Positions 16,168 through 23,944 of a stretch of DNA of 36,472 bases are shown here, piece by piece; within the stretch, counting starts at the first letter, position 1, and the number at the start of each line of letters is the position of its first letter. The stretch is from Deltaproteobacteria bacterium (GTDB taxonomy: Bacteria > Desulfobacterota > Desulfobacteria > Desulfobacterales > ETH-SRB1), in assembly GCA_030262895.1 (NCBI GenBank), contig JAJSZW010000025.1:1-36472 (forward strand), in the 5' to 3' direction. The notes beneath the pieces are model-generated. The model did not search any database, was not told where the DNA came from, and was given only the letters and a program-made list of their open reading frames with translations. The translations under genes were made by a program, and so were the position numbers.

Positions 16168-17775
16168 ATGATTTTTAATGATTACAAAAATCCGATAGCC
16201 AGGAAAAGGTTTTTACGTTTCAAGGAAATGAAACGTGCCTATCTCTCGCTTTGGATACTGGCGATTCTTTATCTTATCAGCCTTGGCTCCGAACTGATCT
16301 GCAACAACGCTCCTTTATATGTCAGGTTTAACGAAAAATCCTATTATCCTTTATTTAAATATTATTCCGAAGATATATTTACAGGAAATAATAAAACAAA
16401 ACCTGACTACAAAAAATTAAATAATCTTTCTTCCTTTAAAGAAAACCCTGACAATTTTATGATCTTTCCGCCGGTTCCCTATGGACCTTTTGAAAGCATA
16501 GATCCTGAATCGATTGCGGTTTCAGACAATGTAACAATTGATTTAACGCCCCTGCCGAAAATCGGCACTGTCAATATAAGAAAAGATTATTCAATTGAAA
16601 GATCCGACTCATTTGGTTTATTTGTCAGCAGGAAGGAAAGAGAAGTAAAGGATCTTGTCATTAACGAATACTTCATAATCCCAAGAGAGTTAAAGCTTGC
16701 AGTTGAAAAACGATTCGCAAACAACAAAGCTCCCCGGATTACTCATATAACTAAAAGTTATGACGGGATGGAGGTAGAGGTGTCGCTTTCTACTTTTTCT
16801 CCACGAAAAAAGCCGCCAAAAAGCGTCAGGCTTATATTAAGAGAAGTTGCGCAAAAAGATCAAAAAGCCCTGAAGCTGGTTTTTAACAGAAAACTCGAAC
16901 TAATTCAGAATAATTTGATATCAAATGGATATGAAATCTGGGAAGAGCTTTCAGTCCTGGATAAAGAATTACTGCTCAAGCTTGTCAAAACACGCTTTTT
17001 AAATCCCGTGGATCCAATAACACTAACCATAAGAAGCCAAATATACCTCATTGATGTTATCAAGGAAGATGTCCGCTTTCCATTCGCTCCTTCCGAAGGC
17101 CATATATTGGGCATTGATGGAGCAGGCAGAGATGTATTTGCCAGGATTCTTTATGGTATGAGAACTTCAATCAGCTTCGGCCTGATGCTTGTAGTCAGCT
17201 CAATGGCGATCGGCATTATTTCCGGATCTGTTCAGGGGTATTATGGAGGGGCTATTGATATAACCTGCCAGCGCCTTATTGAAATCTGGAGCGCACTTCC
17301 ATTTCTATATATTATGATACTTATGGGCTCAACCTATGGAAGAAGCTTTACTCTACTTTTGTTTTGCTATGGACTTTTCAACTGGATAGGAATCTCTTAT
17401 TATATCAGGGCGGAATTTCTCCGCCTGCGCAAACAAACATTTGTAGAGGCTGCTGTTTGCACGGGCATATCTTCGCGCAAAGTAATTTTTAAACATATTC
17501 TTCCAAACGCCATGGTACCGGTTATCACATTTTTCCCTTTCTCTCTGGTTGGTGCCATAGGAGCACTTACTGCCCTTGACTATCTTGGGTTCGGACTTCC
17601 GCCGCCGACTCCGAGCTGGGGTGAACTTCTTTTTCAGGCCCAGCAATACAGATGGGCGTGGTGGCTTATACTATATCCATCTCTTTCTTTATTTATAGTT
17701 ATGCTTCTGGGGGTTTTTATTGGTGAAGGAATAAGGAACGCATATGATCCAAAAAAATTCACCAGGATTGAATAA
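16168..17775 (+). CDS. yejE: Peptide ABC transporter permease, YejE-like, with a large periplasmic insertion
   Basis: A 535-residue protein, versus about 340 for the E. coli relative as I recall it. The N-terminus KRFLRFKEMKRAYLSLWILAILYLISLGSELICNNAPLYVRF and the C-terminal permease domain from GIDGAGRDVFARILYGMRTS onward match YejE. The permease domain includes the EAA loop AAVCTGISSRKVIFKHILPNAMVPV and the DYLGFGLPPPTPSWGELL ending. Between residues about 60 and 310 lies a periplasmic region roughly 190 residues longer than expected, containing basic/beta segments such as MEVEVSLSTFSPRKKPPKSVRL. No strong ribosome site. The stop codon abuts element A copy 2. Confidence 0.88.
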   Translation: MIFNDYKNPIARKRFLRFKEMKRAYLSLWILAILYLISLGSELICNNAPLYVRFNEKSYYPLFKYYSEDIFTGNNKTKPDYKKLNNLSSFKENPDNFMIFPPVPYGPFESIDPESIAVSDNVTIDLTPLPKIGTVNIRKDYSIERSDSFGLFVSRKEREVKDLVINEYFIIPRELKLAVEKRFANNKAPRITHITKSYDGMEVEVSLSTFSPRKKPPKSVRLILREVAQKDQKALKLVFNRKLELIQNNLISNGYEIWEELSVLDKELLLKLVKTRFLNPVDPITLTIRSQIYLIDVIKEDVRFPFAPSEGHILGIDGAGRDVFARILYGMRTSISFGLMLVVSSMAIGIISGSVQGYYGGAIDITCQRLIEIWSALPFLYIMILMGSTYGRSFTLLLFCYGLFNWIGISYYIRAEFLRLRKQTFVEAAVCTGISSRKVIFKHILPNAMVPVITFFPFSLVGAIGALTALDYLGFGLPPPTPSWGELLFQAQQYRWAWWLILYPSLSLFIVMLLGVFIGEGIRNAYDPKKFTRIE

Positions 17776-18043
17776 CCAGAAATTTACAAACTTGTAACGA
17801 TTTAGCGTTTTGAAAACGTATCAGCTTCAGGTGTAATCAAATTTAAACCATGAAAAACTCACACATAAGATATCGTAAAGAAAGAACTCGCCATGAATTA
17901 AAACAATAGTGACAGTTGCCAAGTCTTTAATAAACAATGACAACATCATGCAGGGTTCTTTCTTAACGATCTCTAATGCGCTCAAACAGTTTCCTGTTTT
18001 AAATTTGATTACACCTGAAGCTCACCCGTAGCCGGTTAATGTT
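17776..18043. repeat. Inverted-repeat element family A, copy 2 (about 268 bp)
   Basis: Reverse-complement copy of 12792-13086: CAGAAATTTACAAAC at the left, CATGAAAAACTCACACATAAGATATCG in the middle, and ACACCTGAAGCTCACCCG at the right. Its left edge starts directly after the TAA of the permease gene. The last about 25 bp of the right end (the outer CAGAAATTT arm) are missing, and the next gene starts there. No ORF. Confidence 0.85.
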
Positions 18044-18047
18044 AATT

Positions 18048-19010
18048 ATGGGCAAAAAATTGCTGGAAATCGATAAACTTACTGTCAGTTTTGAAACTGA
18101 CGAAGGTGTCTTTAAAGCGGTCGACGATGTCTCATTTCATGTAAAAAATAATGAAATAGTCGGACTGGTCGGCGAATCAGGGTGTGGCAAATCTGTAACC
18201 GCTCTCAGCATACTGCGTCTTATTCCTTCACCGGCAGGCAGGATTGAAAAAGGCAGGATAATATTCAGCGGCAAGGATCTGTTAAAGCTGGATATCCGGG
18301 AAATGAAGGGAATTAGGGGAAATGCTATCAGCATGATCTTTCAGGAACCGGCTGCAGCTCTGTCCCCCCTTCACAGAATCGGACAGCAGATGATAGAGGG
18401 CCTCATGCTGCATAAGAATATAAGTAAAAAAACGGCCTGGAACATTGCTGAAAGCTGGCTTAAAAAAGTAAGCATTCCGGATGCAGGAGAAAGGATGTTT
18501 TCATACCCCTTCCAGCTTTCAGGCGGTATGCAGCAAAGGGTTATTATTGCAATGGCTCTTATGCTGACGCCCGATATCATTATAGCTGATGAACCTACAA
18601 CCGCACTGGATGTAACCACCCAGGCTCAGGTTTTTGAATTGATAAAGGAACTGAGACAAAGCCATACTTCTATACTCTTAATTACTCATGATATAGGTGT
18701 TATCTGGGAAATGTGCGATCGGGTAGTTGTAATGTATGCTTCCAGGATAGCAGAAGAGGGAAATATAAACGATATCTTCTCAAAACCGGCACATCCTTAT
18801 ACCAAAGGACTTCTCAAATCTGTTCCAAAGTTATCAACTGAGGCAGAAAGGCTGACGCCCATTCATGGCTATGTGCCTTCACCTTTCAACTATCCGTCCG
18901 GTTGCTATTTCCGCGACAGATGCCCACAGGCTTTTGATAGATGCAAAAAAGAAACACCACGGCTTGTTGATCTCGGTAACGGCCACAAAACAGCGTGTTT
19001 TCTTGTATAG
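18048..19010 (+). CDS. Peptide ABC transporter ATP-binding protein, OppD/DppD-like
   Basis: A 320-residue ATPase from ATG 18048; an ATG 9 nt upstream at 18039 is possible but would begin inside the repeat element. Walker A is GESGCGKS (42-49), the signature is LSGGMQQR, and Walker B is IIIADEPTTALD. The C-terminal oligopeptide-transporter extension has a cysteine-bearing segment (SGCYFRDRCPQAFDRC), the usual iron-sulfur-like motif of OppD/DppD subunits. With the next gene it makes the heterodimeric motor for the Yej-like permeases; E. coli uses one fused YejF instead. Its TAG stop is inside element C copy 2. Confidence 0.93.
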   Translation: MGKKLLEIDKLTVSFETDEGVFKAVDDVSFHVKNNEIVGLVGESGCGKSVTALSILRLIPSPAGRIEKGRIIFSGKDLLKLDIREMKGIRGNAISMIFQEPAAALSPLHRIGQQMIEGLMLHKNISKKTAWNIAESWLKKVSIPDAGERMFSYPFQLSGGMQQRVIIAMALMLTPDIIIADEPTTALDVTTQAQVFELIKELRQSHTSILLITHDIGVIWEMCDRVVVMYASRIAEEGNINDIFSKPAHPYTKGLLKSVPKLSTEAERLTPIHGYVPSPFNYPSGCYFRDRCPQAFDRCKKETPRLVDLGNGHKTACFLV

Positions 19011-19112
19011 ATTTTCAGATAATTAAATTTCACTGCGTTATCAGTCGTCGACGTATAACTCATACGACTTCCTCCTTCTAGCCTTGTGAAATTAATTATC
19101 TGAAAATCTATA
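19006..19112. repeat. Palindromic element family C, copy 2 (107 bp)
   Basis: The ends TATAGATTTTCAGATAA and TTATCTGAAAATCTATA differ from copy 1 by a compensatory pair (C to T on one side, G to A on the other), so the stem is preserved. The orientation is opposite to copy 1. The left end supplies the stop codon of the preceding ATPase gene, and the element fills the gap to the next ATPase gene. Confidence 0.9.
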
Positions 19113-19132
19113 GAGAATAAAGAGAGAATAAC

Positions 19133-20107
19133 ATGGACAACCAATCAATTAAACAACCGATACTTGAAATAAAAAATCTTAAAACCTGGTTTCCAATAAA
19201 ACGCGGCATCATGGCAAGAACGGCAGGATATGTTAAGGCTGTTGATGGAATATCTATGCATCTATATAAAGGAGAAACGCTTGGCCTTGTCGGCGAGTCA
19301 GGATGCGGGAAAACAACGCTCGGAAGAACCTTGTTAAGGCTGGAAAAACCTCAAAAAGGAAAGATACTTTTTTTAGGCAAGAATCTTCTTGATCTCAAGC
19401 GGAAAAAGCTGAAGAAAATGAGAAAAAGAATACAGATGATTTTCCAGGATCCCTTAACCTCTCTAAATCCTAGAATGAATGTTCTTGATATTGTTACAGA
19501 AGGGCTTGTCGAACATAAGATAATAAAAAACAATAAGGAAGATCATGCAAAAAGGCTTATGAAAGAAGTCGGACTCGATGAAAACTCAATATACCGCTAT
19601 CCTCATGAATTTTCCGGTGGACAGCGCCAGCGAATCAGCATTGCAAGGTCTATATCCTTAAAACCCGATTTGCTTGTATGCGACGAACCTGTCAGCGCCC
19701 TTGATGTATCTGTTCAGGCCCAGATCATAAACCTTCTGCTGGATCTCAGGGACAGCTATAATCTCTCATATATTTTCATCTCCCATGATATAAGCATAGT
19801 AAGCAACATAGCAAACCGTATAGCGGTTATGTATCTTGGAAAAATTGTAGAGCAAGGGCCTGCCTCTGATATAATAAACAATCCGATGCACCCTTATACA
19901 AAAGCTCTAATAAGTGCTGTTCCTACACCTGGAATCTATAAAAAGAAAAAGATTGTCCTCAAAGGAGAAACCCCTTCTCCCTCTTCACCTCCGCCAGGAT
20001 GCCGCTTCCACACTCGTTGTCCGGAAGTCATGGATATATGCGGAAATATAGAACCACAAGAATCAAAAACAGGCATGCGCCAAGTGTGGTGCCATTTGTA
20101 TAAGTAG
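19133..20107 (+). CDS. Peptide ABC transporter ATP-binding protein, OppF/DppF-like
   Basis: A 324-residue ATPase partner of the preceding gene. Walker A is GESGCGKT (about residues 55-62), then FQDPLTSLNPRMNV with its Q-loop, the signature FSGGQRQRISIARS, and Walker B LVCDEPVSALD with a following H-loop in IFISHD. The C-terminal extension PGCRFHTRCPEVMDIC contains the conserved cysteines. A moderate ribosome site (AAGAGAGA) precedes the ATG. Last gene of the transporter run; convergent with a repeat-rich membrane protein gene. Confidence 0.93.
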   Translation: MDNQSIKQPILEIKNLKTWFPIKRGIMARTAGYVKAVDGISMHLYKGETLGLVGESGCGKTTLGRTLLRLEKPQKGKILFLGKNLLDLKRKKLKKMRKRIQMIFQDPLTSLNPRMNVLDIVTEGLVEHKIIKNNKEDHAKRLMKEVGLDENSIYRYPHEFSGGQRQRISIARSISLKPDLLVCDEPVSALDVSVQAQIINLLLDLRDSYNLSYIFISHDISIVSNIANRIAVMYLGKIVEQGPASDIINNPMHPYTKALISAVPTPGIYKKKKIVLKGETPSPSSPPPGCRFHTRCPEVMDICGNIEPQESKTGMRQVWCHLYK

Positions 20108-20156
20108 ATAGGTAAAAGGCTGAAGGTAGAAGGTAGAAGGCTTTTTAGGGCATATA

Positions 20157-20202
20157 GGGTGAATAGGCTGAAGGCTGTCAGGGAGCTTCAGCCTATCCAC
20201 CT
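20157..20202. terminator. Hairpin between convergent genes
   Basis: GGTGAATAGGCTGAAG and CTTCAGCCTATCCACC form a near-perfect 16-bp stem with a 12-13 nt loop. There is no clean T-run, so it may act as a weak terminator or be only a repeat (the same words occur at 14417-14588). Confidence 0.5.
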
Positions 20203-20216
20203 TAGTGGTTTTACAT

Positions 20217-22055
20217 TTATTCGGCTGGAGCAGAGACTGTTGCTTCTTCAGCCACTTGAGCCTCTATCATCTCTGTACTTTGTTCTTTTGTTGACTCAAT
20301 CTTCTGTTCTACCACATCGGATTTGACGGAAGCAGTACCTGTTTCTTCTTCAGCCACTTGAGCCTCTATCATCTCTGCGCTTTGTTCTTTTGTTGACTCA
20401 GACTTCTGTTTTACCACATCGGATTTGACGGAAGCAGTACCCGTTGCTTCTTCAGCCACCTGAGCCTCTATCATCTCTGCCCTTTGTTCTTTTGTTGACT
20501 CAGTCTTTTGTTTTACCACATCGGATTTGACGGAAGCAGTACCCGTTGCTTCTTCAGCCACCTGAGCCTCTATCATCTCCGCCTTTTGTTCTTTTATTGA
20601 TTCAATCTTCTGTTTCACTACATCGGATTTGCCGGCACCAACCTTCAACAATGACGCCTTGTTAAGATATCTCATTGCTTCATCAAGATCCGAAATAGCG
20701 CCTCTGCTTTCAGATACACCTGCTTTATACATTAAATCATTAAACTTAATGTCATTTAAACGGCTATAAGCTTTTTTGCGAAGATCACCTGTTGTTGCAA
20801 ATAACAAGGCTTCATTCAGGTATGACTTTATAGCCACATAATCAGGAGTATCCGACATGGTTGAAATAGCATCTGCTTTATCGATATAATAGTTAAAAAT
20901 AAGAGGAAATACTTCGGTTTTAGAATAAACAGCATTAATTTGCTCGGGCAACGGCACTCCGGGGAGAGTCATCATCCGCTCTTCGCCCAGGGGAGCATAT
21001 CTGCCCTGCCAGATCTCAAGCACTCCAGCTTTTTCTTTAATATAATATTTACTGTTATTTGAAGAACTTGCGCTGAAAATGAGTGCAACCAAAATAATAA
21101 AACCAGATGCAAGACCGATAATTACCTTTTTCATAGTTGCTTTTTCTGCAGCTTCTCTTTCTGCGGCTGACTTTTCCGCGGCTGCCTTTTCCACTGCTGC
21201 CTTTTCAGCAGCAGCTTTTTTTGCTGCCTTTCTTTCAGCAGCTTCCTTCTTTATTTCAGCCCTGATAGTCGCCATGTCTCTTTTCTTGAGCAACAGTTTT
21301 TTTATTCTCTTGGCTTCTTTATCACTCAAGCCGGAAACAATCGGCGGTGAAGCAAAATTCTTTAAATATTCCTCATCCACGGCAGCCCTGAAAATTTTGG
21401 CTGGTTTCCAAGTCTCAAACTTCTTTAAAGGCAAAGTCTTTAAGTAAGCCTTTTTCTTTTCTGCCGCAGCTTTTTCTGCGGCTGCCTTCTCCGCGGCGGC
21501 TTTCTCCGCGGCAGCTTTTTCTGCGGCAGCTTTTTCTGCGGCTGCTTTTTCTGCGGCTGCTTTTTCGGCAGCAGCCTTCTCGGCCGCAGCTTTTTCTGCC
21601 GCCTCTCTTTCAGCAGCTTCCTTCTTTATCTCAGCTCTGATAGTCGCCATGTCTCTCTTCTTGAGCAATAGTTTTTTTATTCTCTTGGCTTCTTTATCAC
21701 TCAAGCCGGAAACAATCGGTGGTGAAGCAAAATTCTTTAAATATTCCTCATTTGCGGCAGCCCTGAAAACCTCAGCCGGCTTCCAAACCTCAAATTTCTT
21801 TAAAATCAGATCCTTTAATGAGACCTTCTCCTTTTTTGCTGCTGCAACGGTTTTTTTGCTGCTAGTTTTGGCTGCTGCCGGAGTCTTGGTTGTTGTTTTG
21901 GCCGCTGCCTTTGTTTTAGCTGTTGTTTCTGTTTTGACCACGGTTTTGGCTTTTGCTGTAACTTTGGCCTTTTTAGCAGTCTTCTTTACCTCATCCTTTT
22001 TTGCAGATTTAGTCTTCTTTTTTGTGGTAGATTTGATCAAGCTCTTTTTTCCCAT
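20217..22055 (-). CDS. Repeat-built, lysine/alanine-rich membrane protein of unknown function
   Basis: 612 residues in five parts. (1) Residues 1-76 are a Lys/Ala/Thr tract resembling histone H1-like tails. (2) A roughly 70-residue module LKKFEVWKPAEVFRAAANEE to ATIRAEIKKEAAER (about 85-150) is repeated almost identically at about 211-275. (3) Between the copies lie nine AAAEK units (15-bp DNA repeats, long helix likely). (4) One membrane helix MKKVIIGLASGFIILVALIFS (about 308-328). (5) A C-terminal part with helical pairs ends in four tandem about 34-residue copies of KSDVVKQKIESIKEQKAEMI plus QVAEEATGTASV. AAAGGGG upstream supports the ATG. I recognise no domain; a TonB/TolA-like spacer or scaffold is only a guess. 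Confidence 0.75.
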   Translation of the reverse strand: MGKKSLIKSTTKKKTKSAKKDEVKKTAKKAKVTAKAKTVVKTETTAKTKAAAKTTTKTPAAAKTSSKKTVAAAKKEKVSLKDLILKKFEVWKPAEVFRAAANEEYLKNFASPPIVSGLSDKEAKRIKKLLLKKRDMATIRAEIKKEAAEREAAEKAAAEKAAAEKAAAEKAAAEKAAAEKAAAEKAAAEKAAAEKAAAEKKKAYLKTLPLKKFETWKPAKIFRAAVDEEYLKNFASPPIVSGLSDKEAKRIKKLLLKKRDMATIRAEIKKEAAERKAAKKAAAEKAAVEKAAAEKSAAEREAAEKATMKKVIIGLASGFIILVALIFSASSSNNSKYYIKEKAGVLEIWQGRYAPLGEERMMTLPGVPLPEQINAVYSKTEVFPLIFNYYIDKADAISTMSDTPDYVAIKSYLNEALLFATTGDLRKKAYSRLNDIKFNDLMYKAGVSESRGAISDLDEAMRYLNKASLLKVGAGKSDVVKQKIESIKEQKAEMIEAQVAEEATGTASVKSDVVKQKTESTKEQRAEMIEAQVAEEATGTASVKSDVVKQKSESTKEQSAEMIEAQVAEEETGTASVKSDVVEQKIESTKEQSTEMIEAQVAEEATVSAPAE

Positions 22056-22256
22056 AACAACCCCTTTGAATTTACGTAAGATCTGGCATATGAATTAGTA
22101 ATTAAAGGCACAAAACTGTAGTTATATATAAAATAAGTGCGATTTTGTAAACACTATTTTGCAACACAAATCCTAATTATGGATTGCAATTATGATAACT
22201 ATTTAGTTTCTATAAAAAAACCGCTTTCTTTCGATTTTTTTAATAAAATAGTCTAA

Positions 22257-22285
22257 TTGACAGATCATAATTTATTCTTTATTAT
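22257..22285 (+). promoter_or_regulatory. Sigma70-type promoter of queF
   Basis: TTGACA (22257-22262), 17-nt spacer, TATTAT (22280-22285). The queF start is about 38 nt downstream. An arm of repeat family H follows immediately. Confidence 0.75.
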
Positions 22286-22286
22286 T

Positions 22287-22306
22287 TAAGTTAAGCGATT
22301 TTTTGC
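22287..22306 (+). repeat. Single arm of the AACCTAAGTTGA repeat family in the queF leader
   Basis: TAAGTTAAGCGATTTTTTGC matches the arm at 7800-7829 and 13211-13232 with few changes. It covers the expected transcription start and leader of queF; the rplM leader starts with the same family. Confidence 0.45.
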
Positions 22307-22323
22307 AAAGGGGGAATACCTTC

Positions 22324-22749
22324 ATGTCCAGTCAGCCTGAAAAAAGGGTAAAGAACAACATAAAAACACCGGACACAGTTAAAATCGATGTGCTCAAAAC
22401 CATTGATTACAAATATAACAAGATAAGGGACATTGATATTACAATTCAACAACCCGAGTTTACATCCGTGTGCCCGATGACCGGGTTGCCGGATTTCGGA
22501 TGTATAACAATTAGATACATACCCAATAATAAGATTGTTGAATTAAAGTCTCTGAAATTTTATATGTTACAATACAGAAATGTCGGCATTTTCTATGAAC
22601 ATGTGGTCAACAACATATTAAATGACCTGGTAGAAGTACTTAATCCTGAATGGATGGAAGTTGCAGGAAATTTTACAGCAAGAGGCGGCATTACTACGAA
22701 AGTTGCCGTTGAATATAATGGAGGGAATGGTAACACTTTAGCCATTTGA
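22324..22749 (+). CDS. queF: NADPH-dependent 7-cyano-7-deazaguanine reductase (QueF, short type)
   Basis: A 141-residue protein from ATG 22324 with AAGGGGG upstream; an in-frame TTG at 22303 overlaps that site. It reduces preQ0 to preQ1 in queuosine biosynthesis. Cys50 in SVCPMTGLPDFG forms the substrate thioimide, Asp57 is the proton donor, ELKSLKFY (73-80) is the NADPH-binding QueF motif, and the family's ARGGI is at 119-123. The length fits unimodular QueF. The last seven codons and the TGA stop lie within repeat family E copy 2, so the C-terminus has been rewritten by the element. Confidence 0.95.
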   Translation: MSSQPEKRVKNNIKTPDTVKIDVLKTIDYKYNKIRDIDITIQQPEFTSVCPMTGLPDFGCITIRYIPNNKIVELKSLKFYMLQYRNVGIFYEHVVNNILNDLVEVLNPEWMEVAGNFTARGGITTKVAVEYNGGNGNTLAI

Positions 22750-22954
22750 AAAAAATTCTGACAGGATAACAGGATAAACAAGATTTTGTTTCAAGTGAAC
22801 AAACAAGGCTAATATGTTTAATTGTTAATTTTGATAAACGGAAAGTTGAAATCAAACGTAAAATAAGGGATTTTGATGAGGATTTACAGGATGAGTTTTG
22901 ATGTTTTAATCCTGAATATCCTGTTAATCCTGTCAAAAAAATCTCTTTGAAAGA
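22729..22954. repeat. Dispersed repeat family E, copy 2 (226 bp)
   Basis: Same element and orientation as 15921-16145, about 90% identical by eye, with the conserved TGACAGGATAACAGGATA and TATCCTGTTAATCCTGTCA stem. The left end is inside the queF coding sequence and supplies its stop; the right end is about 15 nt before the next start codon, leaving that gene without an evident ribosome site of its own. Confidence 0.85.
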
Positions 22955-22968
22955 CATTGTTACAAAAA

Positions 22969-23913
22969 ATGAAATTTTATTATTTAAAGACTTTTAATCA
23001 AATACTTGTCGTTATTGCTATCTGCTTTTTATTTTCTTTCGCATCGCTGATTGCAGGATGCTCATTTTTGCCGGCTATAAAAAAAATAGCTTGCGATATA
23101 AAAGCCCCTGCAGGTGATTTAAAGAAAAAAGTTGGAATAACTTTCTTCGAAAACCATACTTTTGGGGCCGTTAATAACTTCGAAAAAATCTTTCATATTA
23201 AACTTGTCGAAAGCATAAAAGAAACATGCCCGGACATCCTTATTATAAAACCGGGAGATACAGGACATCCTGATCAAATGGCTGTGCTCCCGAAACTCGC
23301 CTCAGGGCGAATTGATAACCTCGTTCTTGCAAAAACAGGCAGAAAACTTGGTCTAAATGCAATTGTCACAGGAAGTCTTATAGATATAAGCGGAAATAAA
23401 GAAAACAGGGGAATTCTGTGGTTCAAAAATACCTATAACTTTATTCGATTTCAAATTGTTGTAGAAGTCTATGATACTGAAACCGGCGCAAAAATTTTCG
23501 ATGACAGTTTTGATGACGAAATCCAGGTCGATGAAATAGATCTTTATAATCTCAGAACCGGCAAAGCAAATGAAATACCGGTATTAAACGATGCTTTGTT
23601 AAACGCAGTGATTCCCATAGGCGAAAAGATCTGCGACGCTGTCAATAGTCAGCCCTGGAAAGGATATGTAATTTCAAGCTTTGATGACAAAATAATAATA
23701 TCTTCAGGAAAAAGATCGGGTCTTATCCTTGGAGACAAACTTGATGTATATGATAGCGGAAATATATTTGAAGGAAAAGACAGCCAGGAATTTTTCATTC
23801 CAGGGCCTAAAATTGGAGAGATTAAGATAACCGCACTTTATCCTGATAAAGCCGAGGCAGCCCTTATTTCAGGCAAAAATATAAAGGTCGGAAGTACAGT
23901 AAAAATAAAGTAA
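22969..23913 (+). CDS. Lipoprotein with FlgT/CsgG-like features, function unknown
   Basis: A 314-residue protein from ATG 22969 (a TTG 12 nt earlier is possible). The signal peptide ends in the lipobox I-A-G-Cys31. The mature N-terminal part KKVGITFFENHTFGAVNNFEKIFHIKLVESI and the following ILIIKPGD and LGLNAIVTGSLIDI read like the alpha/beta domain of CsgG/FlgT/LpoB-type periplasmic proteins. The C-terminus (GYVISSFDDKIIISSGKRSGLILGDKLDVYDSG to VGSTVKIK) resembles the small beta-barrel of FlgT. It is probably periplasmic and outer-membrane anchored. No flagellar genes are nearby, so the role is open. Confidence 0.6.
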   Translation: MKFYYLKTFNQILVVIAICFLFSFASLIAGCSFLPAIKKIACDIKAPAGDLKKKVGITFFENHTFGAVNNFEKIFHIKLVESIKETCPDILIIKPGDTGHPDQMAVLPKLASGRIDNLVLAKTGRKLGLNAIVTGSLIDISGNKENRGILWFKNTYNFIRFQIVVEVYDTETGAKIFDDSFDDEIQVDEIDLYNLRTGKANEIPVLNDALLNAVIPIGEKICDAVNSQPWKGYVISSFDDKIIISSGKRSGLILGDKLDVYDSGNIFEGKDSQEFFIPGPKIGEIKITALYPDKAEAALISGKNIKVGSTVKIK

Positions 23914-23944
23914 TCCGTTCATAGCCTTTCTCCCGGGTTATAAT

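Noticed and set aside
20217..22055. Histone H1-like or TolA protein as a firm name
   Set aside because: Similarity rests on low-complexity Lys/Ala composition, which is not evidence of homology.
22056..22323. preQ1 riboswitch upstream of queF
   Set aside because: The leader after the promoter is only about 30 nt and shows no pseudoknot-like pairing; it is largely a repeat arm.
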